A stretch of 6,298 bases of DNA. It comes from an uncultured candidate division Zixibacteria bacterium. GTDB taxonomy: Bacteria > Zixibacteria > MSB-5A5 > GN15 > PGXB01. The notes under the pieces were generated by a model that worked only from the letters and a program-made list of their open reading frames with translations, made no database searches and was not told the origin of the DNA. Every line of letters begins with the position of its first letter. Position 1 is the stretch's first letter. Of this stretch, positions 1 to 6,232 are shown one piece after another. The DNA lies in assembly GCA_937925655.1 (NCBI GenBank), contig CALAMC010000024.1, positions 1 through 6,298 of the forward strand, written 5' to 3'. The translations under genes and the position numbers were made by a program.

Positions 1-1
1 C

Positions 2-427
2 AACGTAACCAACTGGTGCATGGATGCCATGCCCGAAACGCACATGGCAAGGATGTTACTGAAAAAGCATCGAGGCGGATATCTTTGCCAATACAATGCC
101 AACGTCAGTCTCGGGGGCCAGAAGGTCAATAGGGAGACGCGGGTCATCACCACGAACCGTACCGAGTCGATCGACGAAATGACCCAGGCGTTTTTCGACG
201 GCTACATTCAGTTACCGGCCAATTACCGCAGTATTGACAATGGCAACTACGTGGCGCACCTATTGGCGCCGACCCGGGTATTGGACGAAACCAAGACACC
301 GCCCCGGTATGAATGGCAAGAGGGCAATGACCCTGACCATTACTTTCATGCCGAAAATTATTGTTTTCGCATGGCGAAGATGCTGGGTTTCCAGCAGAAC
401 AGGAAAGTCGAGATAACATGGTTTTAA
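2..427 (+). CDS. Phage terminase large subunit, C-terminal nuclease-domain end (5' partial)
   Basis: The reading frame is open to the left edge of the window, so the gene starts upstream and only its last 141 codons are present; the ATG at 20 is internal. The large terminase is the motor that cuts concatemeric DNA and pumps it through the portal; its C-terminal half is an RNase H-like nuclease. What I see is a soluble segment ending in a Gly-Asn-Asp-Pro-Asp-His...His-Ala-Glu-Asn-Tyr block (around 323-361). This resembles the late acidic D-H...HA..Y motif of terminase nuclease domains, where an Asp (here codon 335-337) would help bind metal. The position directly before a portal gene supports the call, since terminase-portal is the standard order. 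The N-terminal ATPase motifs lie outside the window, so the family cannot be confirmed fully. It stops with TAA, 30 bases before the portal start. Confidence 0.8.
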   Translation, partial: NVTNWCMDAMPETHMARMLLKKHRGGYLCQYNANVSLGGQKVNRETRVITTNRTESIDEMTQAFFDGYIQLPANYRSIDNGNYVAHLLAPTRVLDETKTPPRYEWQEGNDPDHYFHAENYCFRMAKMLGFQQNRKVEITWF

Positions 428-434
428 TTGATTC

Positions 435-442
435 AGGGAGAG
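435..442 (+). promoter_or_regulatory. Candidate ribosome binding site for the portal gene, long spacing
   Basis: AGGGAGAG is the only purine-rich Shine-Dalgarno-like site before the GTG at 458. It sits 15 bases away, longer than the usual 5-10. An in-frame TAG at 455-457 directly precedes the GTG, so no start further upstream is possible in this frame. Confidence 0.45.
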
Positions 443-457
443 AATCGAAAATTATAG

Positions 458-2569
458 GTGGCAATCCGGCAGAGGATTAAAAAGGCCATAGAAGCATTTC
501 GGTCGAGTGAGATCGAACAAAAATCAACATCGAGCACTCAGCGCGTCGTCTATATTGGCGGCCGCCCGGTTTTCTTTTGGTTCGATGATATAACTTTTCT
601 TGAGCATGAGATAGATCAGGTCGATCCAAACATCGCCACCGCAATCAATATCGTCGCCAATGCCATATCCGGTCTGCCGGTTAAAATCAAGGCGAAAGAG
701 TCTGGTACTAACGAAATATCATGGGTCGAAATATTGGATCATCCGGCGTATGATCTGATTACGAAACCGAATCCCTATCATTCACAGATAGATTTCTTTA
801 AGCACATCATACAGTCGATATCTATCACTAAACAATCCTGGCATATCATTGATAAATCGTCGAGCGGTGTCAACGCATTGTGGCCGATACCACCGTGGAT
901 GATGATGCTGGTTCTAAATAAATTGAATCGGCCACTGCATTACGTCTATGATCCCTCCAACACCAAAAAGATATTTAAGCTCGATGAAGTGTTGCACGTG
1001 GTCAATTATCACATGAGCGATCCTTACCGCGGCTTATCCCCCACGAAGGCGATCATGGATGAGGTGCAGTCGAATGATTATGCCTCGGAGTACAACAAGA
1101 ATTATTTCAAAAACAATGCCACCCCGGATATGCTTTTCGAGCAACCGGAATTAATGCACATGGACAAGGACCAGGAAGATCAATTCCTCAAATCGTGGGA
1201 TGCTAAAAACAAAGGCGTCGAAAATGCTCATGGGCGCGGGATGCTGCCGCCTGGTATAAAGCCGCACATCATCACTCAACCGATCAAGGATATGCAGTTT
1301 GCCGATCTTGTTAAATTGAATCGTGAACAGATTTACGGCTATTTCGGCATTCCGCCGTCCGAGGCGGGCGTACTCGAATTCGCCAGCTATGCCAACGGCC
1401 TATTACAGAAAAGAACTCTCTGGGAAAACAGGCTTATCCCGATCAAACGCATGATTGAAATGGCAATCAACCGGCAAATCATCTGGCCAGTGTGGGGTGA
1501 GGAACTAAGGCTCGAACTCGACACCTCGGGAGTGGCCGCCCTTCAGGATGACATGAAGACCCTTACCGATTCAACGGTTGCCGCCTATAACGGCGGCCTT
1601 ATTATGCTGAATGAAGGTCGTCATAAATTGGGATATGAACCAGTTGAAGATGGTGATATATTCAAACCCGCACCGGCAAACCCGTTTTCATTGCTCGATA
1701 GTTCTGCGGACGGGGGCAAAACCTTTGCCCAAAACTCCCTGGGGGTAAAGGCTGTCAAGTCCCCGTCTGCCAGAGAAAGCAAATGGCTACTATTTGACAA
1801 AAAAGCCCGAGCGGAAGAACCGGCATATATCAAAGGCATTAACCGATATTTCAATAACCAGCTATCCCGTGTACTGTCCGCCTTAAAAGAAGTTTCTGCG
1901 AATGGGGTGGTATTGTCCAGCTGGCTGTGCAAAGCGAATCAATACTTTAAGCGTGAATCAGAGGAATTACCAGACGACATCAGAAGGTTTTTTGATATCA
2001 CTGCCGAAGACCTGGCACTTGAACAATTAATCGGTCCGATAACCCGGCAGGTAGTACAAAAGGCCGGGGAATCATTCTTATCTGAATACGGCATAGAACT
2101 GACTTTCAATGTGAATAACGAACAGGCTCTTACTTTAATAAATGCCTTGACCAATCGCATCAAGGGCATGAATGATACGACCTATCTTACTCTCAAAAAT
2201 ATGCTCGAAAATGCCTATAACGAAGGTTGGCCATTATCGAAACTTGAAAAAGAAATCCGTTTGCAATATCAGAATTGGGTCAGCGGGACTTCTATGACCG
2301 AAGCACGCGCATCTATGATCGCCAGAACTGAAACCGCTGCCGCAGTCAATGGCGGAACGCTTATCGGATATAAACAAGGCGGCGTTGAAAAGAAAGAGTG
2401 GTTGGCTTCCCTTGATTCCCATACCCGTGATACTCATGCAGCGCTGGACGGCAATATAATTATTCTGACGGAACGCTTTGCCAACGGCCTCGATTATCCG
2501 GGTGATCCGTCAGGCCCGGCGGGTGAAGTCATTAATTGCAGATGTACGATATTACCAGTAATAGAATAA
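458..2569 (+). CDS. Portal protein fused to MuF-type minor head protein
   Basis: Residues about 1-410 look like an HK97-family portal protein, the ring at the capsid vertex through which DNA passes. The cues are an N-terminal VDPNIATAINIVANAISGLP-like block (56-74), a DEVLHV..YH...PYRGLSP segment (176-195) and a NREQIYGYFGIPPSEAG segment (288-304). A polar linker (about 411-450) leads to a mostly helical region and a C-terminal MuF/SPP1 gp7-type head morphogenesis domain (about 615-703). That domain carries the family's hallmarks: IARTE (621-625), W648, D653..TR..H660, LDG (663-665) and a closing NCRC (693-696). MuF proteins are minor head proteins bound near the portal and linked to DNA ejection. 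At 703 residues it is much longer than a lone portal. The frame is unbroken across the join and no internal start for MuF alone is evident. The start is GTG; the next in-frame ATG would remove most of the portal N-terminus. No toxin domain follows MuF. Family calls are firm; functional consequences of the fusion are inferred. Confidence 0.9.
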   Translation: MAIRQRIKKAIEAFRSSEIEQKSTSSTQRVVYIGGRPVFFWFDDITFLEHEIDQVDPNIATAINIVANAISGLPVKIKAKESGTNEISWVEILDHPAYDLITKPNPYHSQIDFFKHIIQSISITKQSWHIIDKSSSGVNALWPIPPWMMMLVLNKLNRPLHYVYDPSNTKKIFKLDEVLHVVNYHMSDPYRGLSPTKAIMDEVQSNDYASEYNKNYFKNNATPDMLFEQPELMHMDKDQEDQFLKSWDAKNKGVENAHGRGMLPPGIKPHIITQPIKDMQFADLVKLNREQIYGYFGIPPSEAGVLEFASYANGLLQKRTLWENRLIPIKRMIEMAINRQIIWPVWGEELRLELDTSGVAALQDDMKTLTDSTVAAYNGGLIMLNEGRHKLGYEPVEDGDIFKPAPANPFSLLDSSADGGKTFAQNSLGVKAVKSPSARESKWLLFDKKARAEEPAYIKGINRYFNNQLSRVLSALKEVSANGVVLSSWLCKANQYFKRESEELPDDIRRFFDITAEDLALEQLIGPITRQVVQKAGESFLSEYGIELTFNVNNEQALTLINALTNRIKGMNDTTYLTLKNMLENAYNEGWPLSKLEKEIRLQYQNWVSGTSMTEARASMIARTETAAAVNGGTLIGYKQGGVEKKEWLASLDSHTRDTHAALDGNIIILTERFANGLDYPGDPSGPAGEVINCRCTILPVIE
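1714..1730 (+). repeat. Short perfect inverted repeat in the portal-MuF linker
   Basis: GGGCAAA (1714-1720) and TTTGCCC (1724-1730) are perfect reverse complements separated by ACC. The transcript could form a 7-bp hairpin inside the coding region, exactly where the portal domain gives way to the linker. No T-run follows and the reading frame continues, so it is not a terminator. It may be chance. Confidence 0.4.
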
Positions 2570-2581
2570 CCGGGGAGAGAC

Positions 2582-2585
2582 AGGA
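2582..2585 (+). promoter_or_regulatory. Ribosome binding site fixing the start of the signal-peptide gene
   Basis: AGGA lies 7 bases before the ATG at 2593, with a further purine-rich GGGGAGAG at 2572-2579. It favours 2593 over a TTG at 2536 that would overlap the portal gene by 34 bases and put a polar 19-residue extension before the signal-like sequence. Confidence 0.7.
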
Positions 2586-2592
2586 ATTTACG

Positions 2593-3171
2593 ATGAAACA
2601 ATTTCAGAAGCTGATCGGGGTTTTGGCGCTGATTCTTTGCGCTTTGATCTATGGCATTGCCTCCCCTGACGGTGCCATTGGAGGCGAAAAACCGGCAACT
2701 CATTCCTACACCAATTCGTTCAGCTTTTCGCTCGGACTTGATACCACCGCTGCCAGGAACGTCGATACCTTTACTGTAATGGCGGCTGGTTATGGGCCCC
2801 CGTTTTTCTTTACCGATCTGGGCGGATATTCGAGCCTTACCGGCTATCTGCAAATCAGCGTAATCAACGTTGATACCGGTAGCTCGGCAGCGGATTTCCC
2901 CGATACTACAAAAGACACGGTCGAATATTTGATTTATACCAGTTGCAATAACGGTCGCGATCCGAATCATATTATCGAAAAAGGCTTTATTCGAAAAGGC
3001 AACGCGGCATCCATATCGCCCGCATGGTTTACGATTCCTTCCGATTCGGCCATTTGCGAGAATGTTTATTTCGCTTTCATTGGAACCGTCGCCGACTCTG
3101 ATTATTCATGCGCGAGGGTCGGCGCGACCATTGATTATACCGTAACCGCGCACATGGTAGCGAAACCGTAA
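2593..3171 (+). CDS. Unknown protein with Sec signal peptide or membrane anchor
   Basis: I do not recognise this 192-residue protein. It starts with two lysines (K2, K6), then an uninterrupted hydrophobic stretch of about 17 residues (7-23) and a small-residue region fitting signal peptidase I cleavage (Gly-Ile-Ala at 21-23 or Asp-Gly-Ala at 26-28). Cys16 is preceded by Leu, so it is a poor lipobox. The rest is rich in Ser, Thr, Tyr, Phe and Gly with alternating hydrophobic stretches (83-93, 157-164, 176-189), suggesting beta structure. It has three cysteines (118, 155, 173), compatible with a disulfide outside the cytoplasm. It sits 23 bases after the portal gene, and its TAA overlaps the ATG of the protease-capsid gene by one base, so it belongs to the head operon. 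It could be a virion surface or decoration protein, a membrane-acting protein delivered at infection, or an infection-modifying cargo gene. The N-terminal call is good; the function is unknown. Confidence 0.75.
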   Translation: MKQFQKLIGVLALILCALIYGIASPDGAIGGEKPATHSYTNSFSFSLGLDTTAARNVDTFTVMAAGYGPPFFFTDLGGYSSLTGYLQISVINVDTGSSAADFPDTTKDTVEYLIYTSCNNGRDPNHIIEKGFIRKGNAASISPAWFTIPSDSAICENVYFAFIGTVADSDYSCARVGATIDYTVTAHMVAKP

Positions 3172-5273
3172 TGAAATACAACCCCACGACAAAGGACTGG
3201 TTCGAGAGTCGTTTCAAAGAAACCGACCTGCCTCCGGAGATCGAGCAACTCGAGGTAAAGAGTTGCCCGGTTTCCGAATTCAAATACGTTATGCAGAGCG
3301 ACGGGTCGATGATCGTTGAGGGATGGGTTTCCACGAATGACCTTGATGATGGAAACGATATTGTCGAACCGGAAGCCTTTCGGCCGGTGATAGATCGATA
3401 CATGAAAAAGCCGATAGTGCTTTTCATGCACTTGATGGATTACCTGCCTATCGGAAAAACTTTGTCTCTCGAAATAGTTCCTGGCCGGGGCTTGAAAACA
3501 CGTACGCTCATCCTTCCGACCGATGAACGCGGTAAAGACGTTATCATGCTGATAAAGAATGGAGTATTGAATTCATACTCATTCATGTATTGGGTTGATA
3601 AATATCAAACCGAAAATGTTGGCGAGGAAGATGAGGTCCGTAGAATAATTTCGTTTAAGCGTCTTTACGAAATATCTATCGTCAATCTCGGTATGAACGA
3701 AGAGGCTATTTTCGAAGCCGGAAAACGTTTGAATTTAAAATCATTTACAATACCAGGGAAGAAAAGAGTAGGGAAAGTGGACCCTGAACTTCAAAAAAAA
3801 TTGAAGGAAATGGAGGAGAAAGTTGCTGCTCTCGACAAGCAGTCAACGGAAGTCCCCGTCGCAAATCTCAAAAAGGAGCTGGAGGAGATCGGTAAACTGC
3901 AAAAAACCATGCAGGATAAGATCGAAAACAGCGACAAAAAGACCGGTGAGGTCCGCGAGTTTGCGGATCGTCTCAGTAAGGACATGAAGGACGCCATCAA
4001 GAAAATGGATGACGCGATCAAAACCGTCAACGAAAACCGTTTACAGACCGGCACGGTGCATCGGATTCCGTATGACGTCAAAACGCTCATGGCCAAGAAG
4101 ACCGTCGATCTCAAACGGATTCTGACGCCCGAGGCCTTTGTCTGCGCCGATGAATTCCGCAAGAAAAACGACCATATCCTTTTGGTCGATGCTATCGCGA
4201 AGACGATGATTCCCGATTATGCTCAAATGACATTTTCCGACAGAATCAAGACCCTGTCGCTTTACCCGGAATTCGTGCATCTTAAAGCGACCATCGATAC
4301 CGCCACGTCCGGCGAGGGTTCTGAATATCTGCCCGTCGGGTATTCATCCCGAATGCATAACATCGTTCGGCAGGAAATGGAAGTCTCGGCACAACATCCG
4401 ATGTTTCAAATGACCGAGGCCAGCCAAGTTGATCCGGTCGAAGGAGCCGACACCATCGCCATTCGCGCCACCCAGCAAACGACTCGGCCTTCGACATTCA
4501 TATCATCCGACAGCCAGACGCCCGGGTCAGCGAATAAGACATGGACCGCCGAAAAGCTTAAAGGCGATACCCAGTATTCCGGCGAGGCCAAGCTTGATAT
4601 GATAATCTCCGTCGTGGATTACATCGAGATGAAGCTTGCGCGATCTTTCAAACGCGCCATCGAAAAAGCCTCGATTTCCGGCGATGATGCGGCTGGTTCC
4701 GGTTACGATACCGGCGACGTCCCTGGCTCGACCGATGCTCGGTACTGCTGGGACGGTTTTCGCGCTGTGCCACTCTCGACGGCGAAGGTCGATATGGGAA
4801 CCTGGTCAGAAAAAAATCTGAATCTTCTCCGATCCAAAGGCGGAATATACTTCCGTCGGCCGAACGATTTCTATTATCTGACTTCACTGACGACCTATCT
4901 ATTGCACTGCCTCGATCCCGATGAAATGCCGTCCTTCCGGACCATCGACAAATACGGTCCACAGGCCACCGTCGCCGCCGGTGAACTCGGTAAGCTCAAT
5001 GGCTCGGCTCTTCTGACGTCGGAATTCGTTCTCGATACATACAACGCCACCGGTATCTACGATGGCGTGACCATGACCAAATCCATTATTCTCGGCGTCA
5101 ACCGGGAATCGTGGAAATACGGTATGTATCAAGACCTGTCGATCGAGGTCATTCGCAATCCTTACCGGGATTGCTTTGACGTGATCGGATATGAACGTCT
5201 GGACTTCAAGAATGTTTTCGACACTTCCACCGAAAAGGTCGTCGTCCTGGGCTACAACGTTTCGACGAGTTAA
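3171..5273 (+). CDS. Prohead protease-scaffold-major capsid protein fusion (HK97 type)
   Basis: This 700-residue protein joins three head functions. Residues about 35-195 are an S78 (HK97 gp4-like) prohead protease: D60..D63 then EPEAF (66-70), candidate catalytic His87 in FMHLMDYLPIGK, Ser137 in LNSYSFMY, and Glu167 in LYEISIV as possible third member. The usual Gly two residues after the serine is Met139 here. Residues about 203-290 are highly charged and helical, like the scaffolding delta domain of HK97 gp5. Residues about 305-700 are an HK97-fold capsid subunit: an E-loop-like stretch (about 380-435), a TAEKLKGDTQYSGEAKLD segment (459-476) leading into the spine helix, and a C-terminal IEVIRNPYRDCFDVIGYERL block (658-677). 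Such proteins form the icosahedral shell; the protease normally removes the scaffold before expansion. The maturation cut is not identifiable, though the basic stretch at 290-310 is plausible. The gene begins within TAATG and lacks a clear ribosome binding site. Family calls are strong; autoprocessing is inferred. Confidence 0.92.
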   Translation: MKYNPTTKDWFESRFKETDLPPEIEQLEVKSCPVSEFKYVMQSDGSMIVEGWVSTNDLDDGNDIVEPEAFRPVIDRYMKKPIVLFMHLMDYLPIGKTLSLEIVPGRGLKTRTLILPTDERGKDVIMLIKNGVLNSYSFMYWVDKYQTENVGEEDEVRRIISFKRLYEISIVNLGMNEEAIFEAGKRLNLKSFTIPGKKRVGKVDPELQKKLKEMEEKVAALDKQSTEVPVANLKKELEEIGKLQKTMQDKIENSDKKTGEVREFADRLSKDMKDAIKKMDDAIKTVNENRLQTGTVHRIPYDVKTLMAKKTVDLKRILTPEAFVCADEFRKKNDHILLVDAIAKTMIPDYAQMTFSDRIKTLSLYPEFVHLKATIDTATSGEGSEYLPVGYSSRMHNIVRQEMEVSAQHPMFQMTEASQVDPVEGADTIAIRATQQTTRPSTFISSDSQTPGSANKTWTAEKLKGDTQYSGEAKLDMIISVVDYIEMKLARSFKRAIEKASISGDDAAGSGYDTGDVPGSTDARYCWDGFRAVPLSTAKVDMGTWSEKNLNLLRSKGGIYFRRPNDFYYLTSLTTYLLHCLDPDEMPSFRTIDKYGPQATVAAGELGKLNGSALLTSEFVLDTYNATGIYDGVTMTKSIILGVNRESWKYGMYQDLSIEVIRNPYRDCFDVIGYERLDFKNVFDTSTEKVVVLGYNVSTS
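3793..3800 (+). other. A8 tract at the protease/scaffold junction (possible slippage site)
   Basis: Eight consecutive A bases encode the end of Gln208 and Lys209-Lys210, read as CAA AAA AAA TTG. Loss of one A, or a +1 shift, brings a TGA into frame immediately (3802-3804), giving a protein that ends right after the protease domain. Gain of one A, or a -1 shift, adds about 31 residues before TAA. Slippage at A-runs is known in bacteria; its use here is speculation. Confidence 0.35.
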
Positions 5274-5283
5274 TAAACGCAGC

Positions 5284-5307
5284 GGGGCGGGGCGATTGTC
5301 CCGCCTC
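5284..5307 (+). other. Strong GC hairpin after the capsid gene
   Basis: Bases 5284-5293 pair with 5298-5307 to give a 10-bp stem (including two G-T pairs in DNA terms, G-U in RNA) closed by a GATT loop. It begins 10 bases after the capsid stop codon and ends 6 bases before the next ribosome binding site. No T-run follows, so a classic intrinsic terminator is unlikely. It could protect the 3' end of an abundant capsid message, act as a partial terminator, or be a processing site. Confidence 0.65.
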
Positions 5308-5313
5308 CAATTT

Positions 5314-5319
5314 AAGGAG
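5314..5319 (+). promoter_or_regulatory. Strong ribosome binding site of the small post-capsid gene
   Basis: AAGGAG lies 8 bases before the ATG at 5328 and is the best Shine-Dalgarno match in the window. It indicates that translation restarts independently after the capsid gene, unlike the neighbouring stop-start junctions. Confidence 0.8.
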
Positions 5320-5327
5320 TTTTCAAA

Positions 5328-5633
5328 ATGGAACTGCTATTCAAGAAAACAAAATCGCTGGAAATCTACTCGGGCAACAACCTGAACATGTATCCGGGCG
5401 AGATGGCCACGATGAGCGATGAACTGGCCGAGCGGCTTTTGACGGATTTCCCCGACAATTTCGAAATCACCGAGCGGGAACGCAAAGGCGGCGGAAAAGA
5501 CCATGAGGACCATATCAAGGCCTTTGAAAAGAAAGTCGCTGCCAACGTCATAAAAGCCAAAGAAGATCAGGAACGCCGGAAGGCGATTGAGGCTAAAGAC
5601 AAAGAGTTCGAAAATAAGGCCGCCGGGAAATAA
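5328..5633 (+). CDS. Small phage protein following the capsid gene, function unknown
   Basis: This 101-residue protein has two parts. Residues 1-47 form a compact hydrophobic segment, with a YPGE motif (22-25) followed by a SDELAERLLTDFPDNFEI stretch (30-47). This 'Pro-Gly-Glu, then short helix, then FPxxF' pattern is one I associate with small proteins near phage head or neck genes, but I cannot name a family. Residues about 50-101 are almost entirely Lys, Glu, Asp, Arg and Ala and should form one long charged helix or a disordered tail. There is no signal peptide or membrane segment. It lies between the capsid and connector genes, where small head-associated or decoration proteins often occur. 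Its TAA overlaps the connector start by one base (TAATG). A virion or assembly role is inferred from position only. The strong ribosome binding site and clean frame make the gene itself likely. Confidence 0.75.
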   Translation: MELLFKKTKSLEIYSGNNLNMYPGEMATMSDELAERLLTDFPDNFEITERERKGGGKDHEDHIKAFEKKVAANVIKAKEDQERRKAIEAKDKEFENKAAGK

Positions 5634-6232
5634 TGCCGCTCCTCGATGATAGCATTGCGCTGGTCAGTCTTGAGGAGGCCAAGCGGTATCTCAAGATTGA
5701 CCCGACCGTCGATGATACGTCCGCCGATGAGTTTATCGAAACGCTTGTCAATGCGGCCTCGAAGGAAATTGAACGGCTATGCAATGGCCGAAAATTCCGC
5801 AAGGTAACGACGGCTATTGACGAACTATTCGACGGTGACGATGATGCGGATTATTACACCAAGAACGCACCAATCACCGGGACGCCTTCGCTTTATTATT
5901 GGGACGGTTTGACATGGCAGACGGATTCCAGTTGGTCAACGACACAGGACAATAATGCTGGGCGGATTTGGTTCGACGACGGTAATGTCTTTTGGCGGGG
6001 GCCAATCAAGAACTGGAAAATCTCATACACCTATGGTTGGACATTAAACGATGTCCCGGCTGATTTGAAAGAAGCCTGCATCGGATTGGTTGCCCTGAAA
6101 AAGAAACTGTTCGATGATGGCCTGCATGGCGTCAACTCGCGGTCATTCGGCGACCAGTCCATTTCCTATACCTTCGACAAGATTCCGGCCAACGTGCTTG
6201 CGACCATTTACAGTTATCGGAGAATGAGATAA
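5633..6232 (+). CDS. Head-tail connector protein, HK97 gp6-like
   Basis: This 199-residue protein matches the phage head-tail connector family (HK97 gp6 type), whose members form a ring under the portal and join the head to neck and tail proteins. The N-terminus has the family pattern VSLEEAKRYLKID (11-23), an acidic stretch, then FIETLVNAASKEIERLC..R.F (34-55), a helical bundle. A variable beta-rich middle follows, with many Trp and Tyr residues (about 80-135), including TGTPSLYYWDG. The C-terminal part has YGW..NDVPADLKEACIGLVALKK (134-158) and a SFGDQSISYTFDKIPANVL segment (171-189), then an arginine-rich end, all typical of these connectors. It is longer than the shortest members because of the middle region. 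The ATG overlaps the preceding stop; only weak purine-rich stretches precede it, so coupled translation is likely. The family call is confident; the exact neck position is inferred. Confidence 0.87.
   Translation: MPLLDDSIALVSLEEAKRYLKIDPTVDDTSADEFIETLVNAASKEIERLCNGRKFRKVTTAIDELFDGDDDADYYTKNAPITGTPSLYYWDGLTWQTDSSWSTTQDNNAGRIWFDDGNVFWRGPIKNWKISYTYGWTLNDVPADLKEACIGLVALKKKLFDDGLHGVNSRSFGDQSISYTFDKIPANVLATIYSYRRMR

Noticed and set aside
20..427. Complete 135-residue gene starting at the ATG at 20
   Set aside because: The frame is open to the window edge and the sequence looks like the end of a terminase, so this ATG is internal to a larger gene.
2536..2592. TTG start for the signal-peptide gene, 57 bases upstream
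   Set aside because: It overlaps the portal gene, lacks a good ribosome binding site and adds a polar stretch before the signal sequence; the ATG at 2593 has AGGA at the right distance.
2593..2640. Lipoprotein signal in the unknown gene
   Set aside because: Cys16 is preceded by Leu-Ile-Leu, lacks the small residue required at -1, and sits in the middle of the hydrophobic stretch.
3777..3779. Internal GTG start for a separate scaffold-capsid product
   Set aside because: It lies at the domain boundary, but the AGGG upstream is only 3 bases away and other purine runs are weak or badly spaced, so independent initiation is not well supported.
3791..4280. Long antisense open frames opposite the protease-capsid gene and other genes
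   Set aside because: They are complementary shadows of well-supported + strand genes, with no ribosome binding sites or recognisable domains noted.
5284..5307. Intrinsic terminator after the capsid gene
   Set aside because: The stem is strong, but CAATTTAAGG follows instead of a T-run, and co-oriented genes continue directly.
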